A stretch of 64,000 nt of DNA from Gonatopus flavifemur (taxonomy: Eukaryota; Arthropoda; Insecta; Hymenoptera; Dryinidae): positions 17,564,001-17,628,000 of the forward strand of contig JAFFJZ010000001.1 in NCBI GenBank assembly GCA_018340375.1, in the 5' to 3' direction. Under the pieces are notes generated by a model. The model ran no database searches. It saw nothing but the letters and a program-made list of their open reading frames with translations, and had not been told where the DNA came from. The translations under genes were made by a program, and so were the position numbers. Positions 59,968 to 64,000 of this stretch are shown in pieces (within the stretch, counting starts at the first letter, position 1; every line of letters begins with the position of its first letter).

Positions 59968-60840
59968 CTATCGTCTGCCTCGACCTCTACCTCTGCCACC
60001 ACGGCCACCTCTTGCACCTCTACCACCACGTCCTCTGCCACGTGCTGCACCTAATTCAAATAAATAACAAATGTTATTAGCATTTTCTTACGATTGTGGC
60101 ATAGAAATTTGTTTCGAATTATTTTGAACAACGAAGTGATATACTTTTTAGGATAAAGAATATAACAGTTTCGAGATCTGAAGAACAAATTATCACAACA
60201 TTTTAATGGGAATTATTTTAGACATGAAAATGAAAGATAAGTAAGAATTAATAAAAATCAACAAACCCCTCGCAGCTTCCTTCTTCTTTGCTTTAGCTTT
60301 TGGTGTATCGTCAATCAATAAGGTTTCTAAAGGAAGGGGATCAGGCAATATGTAGTACCTAATATTATTTCCTCGTAAACTCAAAGTATCGAGTTGTACA
60401 GGATCTCTATTTTTTATTGTCATTTTCACTGTTTTTAGATGTGTATTCATGGCTACATCGACACCTAAAATCATATCGTTCGATATTAATTGATGGGTCT
60501 AATTATTTTCTTCTTGAAAATTGAGAATAATAATAATTTGTGTTATTATTATCAACCCTGTGAAGAGGTTATGTCAACTAACCTGTAATCGTGCCATGCA
60601 CTTGTGTCCCATTTTTCAATTCTATCGTTACAGTTTCGTGACTGAGTTTCATTAAAAACCTGTAAATGAGGAAGATTAATTTTAGATTGATTTAATTTGT
60701 GATTCAATCCCAAACATGCAAACATTTGAAGGTTAGGATCATAGTTGTCACTTAGACGTAAAAACACAACATTGAGAAATCTAATTTCTACATGAAGTGA
60801 AAAAAGGAAGAAATTTAATGAATTACCTCACAAGCTTCAT
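59968..60840 (-). CDS. SmD1: small nuclear ribonucleoprotein Sm D1, four exons, complete
   Basis: Exons 60840-60827, 60659-60583, 60464-60267 and 60050-59968 (TAG) give 123 residues, against 119 in human SNRPD1. All splice sites are GT-AG and in phase. Residues 1-80 form the Sm fold: [19 protein letters not shown], the Sm1 motif around [17 protein letters not shown], and the Sm2 motif around [13 protein letters not shown]. After a lysine-rich linker the protein ends in an Arg-Gly tail (GRGRGG, GGRGGRG), the region symmetrically dimethylated on arginine and bound by SMN in other animals. SmD1 is a ring subunit of the U1, U2, U4 and U5 spliceosomal snRNPs. The first exon carries only four full codons. 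Confidence 0.97.
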
Positions 60841-61996
60841 GATTCGAAAAGATGTGGAACGTTTTTACACGTTGTAAATCCAAAAATTTAAATACCGGCG
60901 GTATATAAATGCCGCGTATGACGCTACACCATTCAATAACGGTGTGTTCAAAAACTGCCAGTGAAAACTGTTGAGATCACCATTGAATTTTAACCGCGTG
61001 TTTAAACTTATCGGAGATGATAGAGTTGGATAATATTCCAGTGAACCTCGCTAAATTGTATGAAAGATGTTGACAGTTTTTAAATTCAATTTTTCTAGAA
61101 ACATTCCAGTCATATATCAATTAGAGGATGAATGGAATGTATCATTTTAATGCATTTGCTCACGAGTACTCTGCATTTATTTATTCATACTATAGGTGCT
61201 TCCAATATGTTGTTAAAGGTTGAATCATCAATGAAAATGAAAAAAGATGAGAAACTATGTTTCATATTGAACATTATTGTTGCAGACTTTAGATTTCCTG
61301 ATGAAACATTCCATATAAACATTTTATATTTCCAAATTTATCAACATTTGTTTCATTAAACCATTTAAACTTCAACAACGCAGTCAGTCGTTTGTGAGTA
61401 TTGTTACCATGGGGAAAGGAGAATATATTTGCCAATTATTGTGCAACTAATAAAAAATTATGTTGCTGAAGTTTAAATCGTTTATCGAAATGAATTAGTA
61501 ATTCAGTAACAAAACACTCAGCGTAATAAAAATTTCGCGTAAATTTGTTCAACGATCCTTCCAGTTCTAAGGAACAAATTTGAGGAGATACATAACGATA
61601 ATTAATCAGATTTTGAGAATTTGGACTTTCCTTTCGTTTCTATGAATGATTCAAAATTTAAGAACATAAGAAATTTACTAACCATTTAGACAATATTAAA
61701 AACATCCCATGCAAATGTTTTGCAAGTGTCATCAATAATCATTTATAGAAGGATATGTGAGAAAGAATTAATCATATCGGTAAAGAGTGAATAATAAACT
61801 ATTATATCTCAAGATAAAAATAATATTTTGAAAATTGAATTTTAGACAGAGAAAAAAAGAGCGTTTTGTATTAAAATATTAAAATTATTATTTACACTTC
61901 ACATCCACAGTAATTCAATCAACATTTTGGATCTATAATTATTTTCATTCATCACATTCATACAAAAATTATGTACATTATGCTATACATTATCAT
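60841..61996. other. SmD1 upstream region and MCAT 3' end
   Basis: No gene recognised. The 160 bp next to the SmD1 start is less AT-rich than the rest and is the likely promoter. Confidence 0.35.
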
Positions 61997-63309
61997 TTAA
62001 ATAACATAACAAGATCCTGCTGCTTTTGAATTGATGAACTTCAAAATAGTCTTCATTCTTCCTTCAGAACCTACATCAAAGGTCCTAGGGAATGGCGTTC
62101 CAGGTGGTCTTTCGTAGATTCCTTGAATAACTTGTTCCCACTTGACTGGTCTAACAATTTGTTGTATTAAGCGTTTTCGAATACTTTTCAAATTTCCATG
62201 TTGTCTGCCTGTGACATTTGAAAAAACCTTCACTCTAGGCTCTTCAAACTCTATTTCCTTCAATGCCATATAGAAAGATTCAAGAGCTGGCTCCATTAAC
62301 GGTGTATGGAATGCACCAGAAACTGGAAGTCTTTGTAATTTGATCAATCCCAATTGTTGTCTGTTGGTTTCTATGTATTCTAATGCTTTTAAATGCCCTC
62401 CCAATATTTTTGATTGTGTGTATAAATAGATGGCAATACTGTAAACAAAAAACATACATGACAAATTTGAAAAAAAGTATTCTTCTTTTAGAATTTTCAT
62501 ACAATTTACCTGCAGACTGGTTCTGACACTCCACAATCCAATGCCCAATTTTTGGCACTGGTACAAACTTGGGAGATCCTAGCGGAGGGCAAGCAATATG
62601 CGGATAACATGCCTTGAGGTACTAAACTAGATGCTTGTTGCATAGCCGCACCTCTCACACCCACCAATCTAATACCATCCTCAAAGGGTATCACTCCAGC
62701 AAAAATTAGAGAAGTTAATTCACCTACACTATAGCCTGCCGTGCCCACACAATTTTCAAATGCACGTGGTCTTTCTTCTCTAAGCTTATCCAAAGCTGCC
62801 AAAGATGCGACAACCGTGGCAGGCTGATTGAACATAGTTTTATTTAATTTCTCTTGAGGACCTTCCATACATAATTTTAATAAATCATACCCCAAAACTT
62901 CATTTGCAATTTCAAACAATTCTTTGGCATCAGGAAATTTTAAATATTTCTTCACAGATCCAACTTTTAATATACCCTGTCCTGGAAATATTATAACAGA
63001 TTTGTCCAAGGGAGAAATAGCTTCTTTCTCTTCTTCTTCAGTAGATGAGGGAGCTCCCCCGGGATACGGGGTAGTTGCCCAACTTGGATCACTAGCTTCG
63101 TTATATGCAGCAGCATCATTTAGAAGTTGTGACAATTCTTCGCTTTCTTTTGAAGATTTTTGGTCAGTATTTTCATTGTCCGGAGGAGGAGATGTTCTTC
63201 CTTCCTTGTCTTTAGATCCATTATCAGAAAAACTATTAACACGAATGAATTTTAATAAATTAGGTACACGAGGTATAACCTTAGTACAAAACTTTTGTGG
63301 AATCATCAT
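61997..63309 (-). CDS. malonyl-CoA:ACP transacylase, mitochondrial, two exons, complete
   Basis: Exons 63309-62510 and 62438-61997 join in phase through Ser267, giving 413 residues. The basic N-terminus (MMIPQKFCTKVIPRVPNLLKF) looks like a mitochondrial presequence. An acidic, proline-rich linker follows to about residue 100. The transferase core shows the oxyanion-loop motif FPGQG (108-112), the nucleophile elbow AGYSVGE with catalytic Ser194, a conserved arginine in VGVRGAAMQ, and catalytic His311 in SGAFHTPLM. The enzyme loads malonyl groups from CoA onto mitochondrial acyl carrier protein for type II fatty acid synthesis; the human counterpart is MCAT and the Drosophila one is beg. Tyr before the serine, where bacterial FabD has His, is a substitution at a position where human MCAT has Phe (recalled), so it is not alarming. 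Confidence 0.96.
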
Positions 63310-63768
63310 CGCATCACTTTTATGAACAGATTTGTGGTGGATCTGAGGGTTACTTTCTGTTTTTCATTATTATTTAAAACAATGATAAATTTAACTTGTT
63401 TATTGTTGAAAATAGATAATAAATAACAAGCGAATCAATCTGACCATGTGTTTTGAATCATAAGAGTTCGAATATATCGACCTAGACTTCCTTTTTTGCG
63501 TATGTAGTACGTAAAATCGTTGATAGTGCTTGAATGAGCGCTGATGTTTGCTTTAACAATGTAACCATCAGTAAATGGAACAACTTTGGTATCTAAAATT
63601 CAAAAATATGTAAACATTTACGAATAATAATTAGGTTCAGGTTATCATATATCGTTTCTGTTAGAGAAAAAGGGAAAGAAGCGAAAATCTTTGGTTTATA
63701 AATATAGATTATATCAAAATTTAAGCACCGATTTTTACAGGGGAATCTTCGAATGCACTTATAACCCG
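63310..63768. other. upstream region of the malonyl-CoA transacylase gene
   Basis: Probable 5' UTR and promoter; no element was placed with confidence. Confidence 0.35.
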
Positions 63769-64000
63769 CCCTGGTGAAAATCCAAAAGTGAAGGAAGCGG
63801 GTACTGAAACAAATGAAGCGTGAAAATCTTCGAATTTTCTCATAAATTACGCCTAGATTATTCTTAGCTTAAGCTTTCGTCGGGCTTTTGTCGCGCTTCA
63901 ACGCTTCCCAGACAGCACAATAAATGATCATTTTGAATTCACAGAAACTTCTGAAACGACTTCATGAACAGTCCCCGTTATGACAGTAAAAATGAATTCA
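63769..64000. mobile_element. left ends of two MITEs running off the window
   Basis: CCCTGGTGAAAAT at 63769 matches the terminus of 42183-42702. CCCAGACAGCACAATAAATG at 63907 opens a second element related to the left end at 53303 (shared AGTCCCCGTT phrase). Neither right end is visible. Confidence 0.6.

Overview
This 64-kb window is AT-rich nuclear DNA from an insect. Evidence for a eukaryote is the GT-AG introns inside every recognisable gene. The insect call rests on a big brain (bib) gene, an arthropod neurogenic MIP/aquaporin-family member, together with insect-like exons of eIF3j, SmD1 and mitochondrial malonyl-CoA transacylase. A hymenopteran is possible but is only my impression. No bacterial, viral, rRNA or intact tRNA gene was seen.

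Genes, left to right. The last two coding exons of bib lie on + (18596-18803 and 24426-25574); its 5' exons were not found and probably lie left of the window. A complete six-exon eIF3j/Adam gene is on - (30292-27920), tail to tail with bib. A secreted Cu/Zn superoxide dismutase is on +: a probable signal-peptide exon at 46122-46301, an intron of about 10.75 kb, and two SOD-domain exons at 57056-57607. Convergent to it are three - strand genes: an unrecognised two-exon 126-residue protein (58606-58155), the complete four-exon snRNP core protein SmD1 (60840-59968), and the complete two-exon mitochondrial malonyl-CoA:ACP transacylase (63309-61997). The genes are housekeeping or developmental and share no obvious pathway.

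Between and inside the genes, from about 4 to 55.6 kb, the DNA is dominated by short palindromic non-autonomous DNA transposons (MITEs), often inserted into one another. Two broad terminal classes recur. Elements beginning CCC and ending GGG (CCCTGGT, CCCTGCT, CCCAG, CCCTTAT, CCCTA) are flanked by 2-bp direct duplications whose sequence varies (TA, AA, AT, AG, TG, CT, TT). Elements beginning CAC (CACGGA, CACTGT) also have 2-bp flanks. Single examples of other classes are a TTAA-flanked element, a hAT-like element with a perfect 8-bp duplication, a 670-bp near-perfect hairpin, and an element carrying a decayed pipsqueak-type helix-turn-helix reading frame. In two places an insertion can be proved inside the window, because an uninterrupted sister copy of the host element is also present. 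By contrast 55.6-63.7 kb, which holds four of the six genes, has almost no such elements.

The strongest candidate for something undescribed is this CCC...GGG group: its termini and 2-bp target duplications are shared while its internal sequences are unrelated, and it goes down to a 46-bp element that is nearly all terminus. Whether it is already catalogued cannot be told without a repeat-library search.
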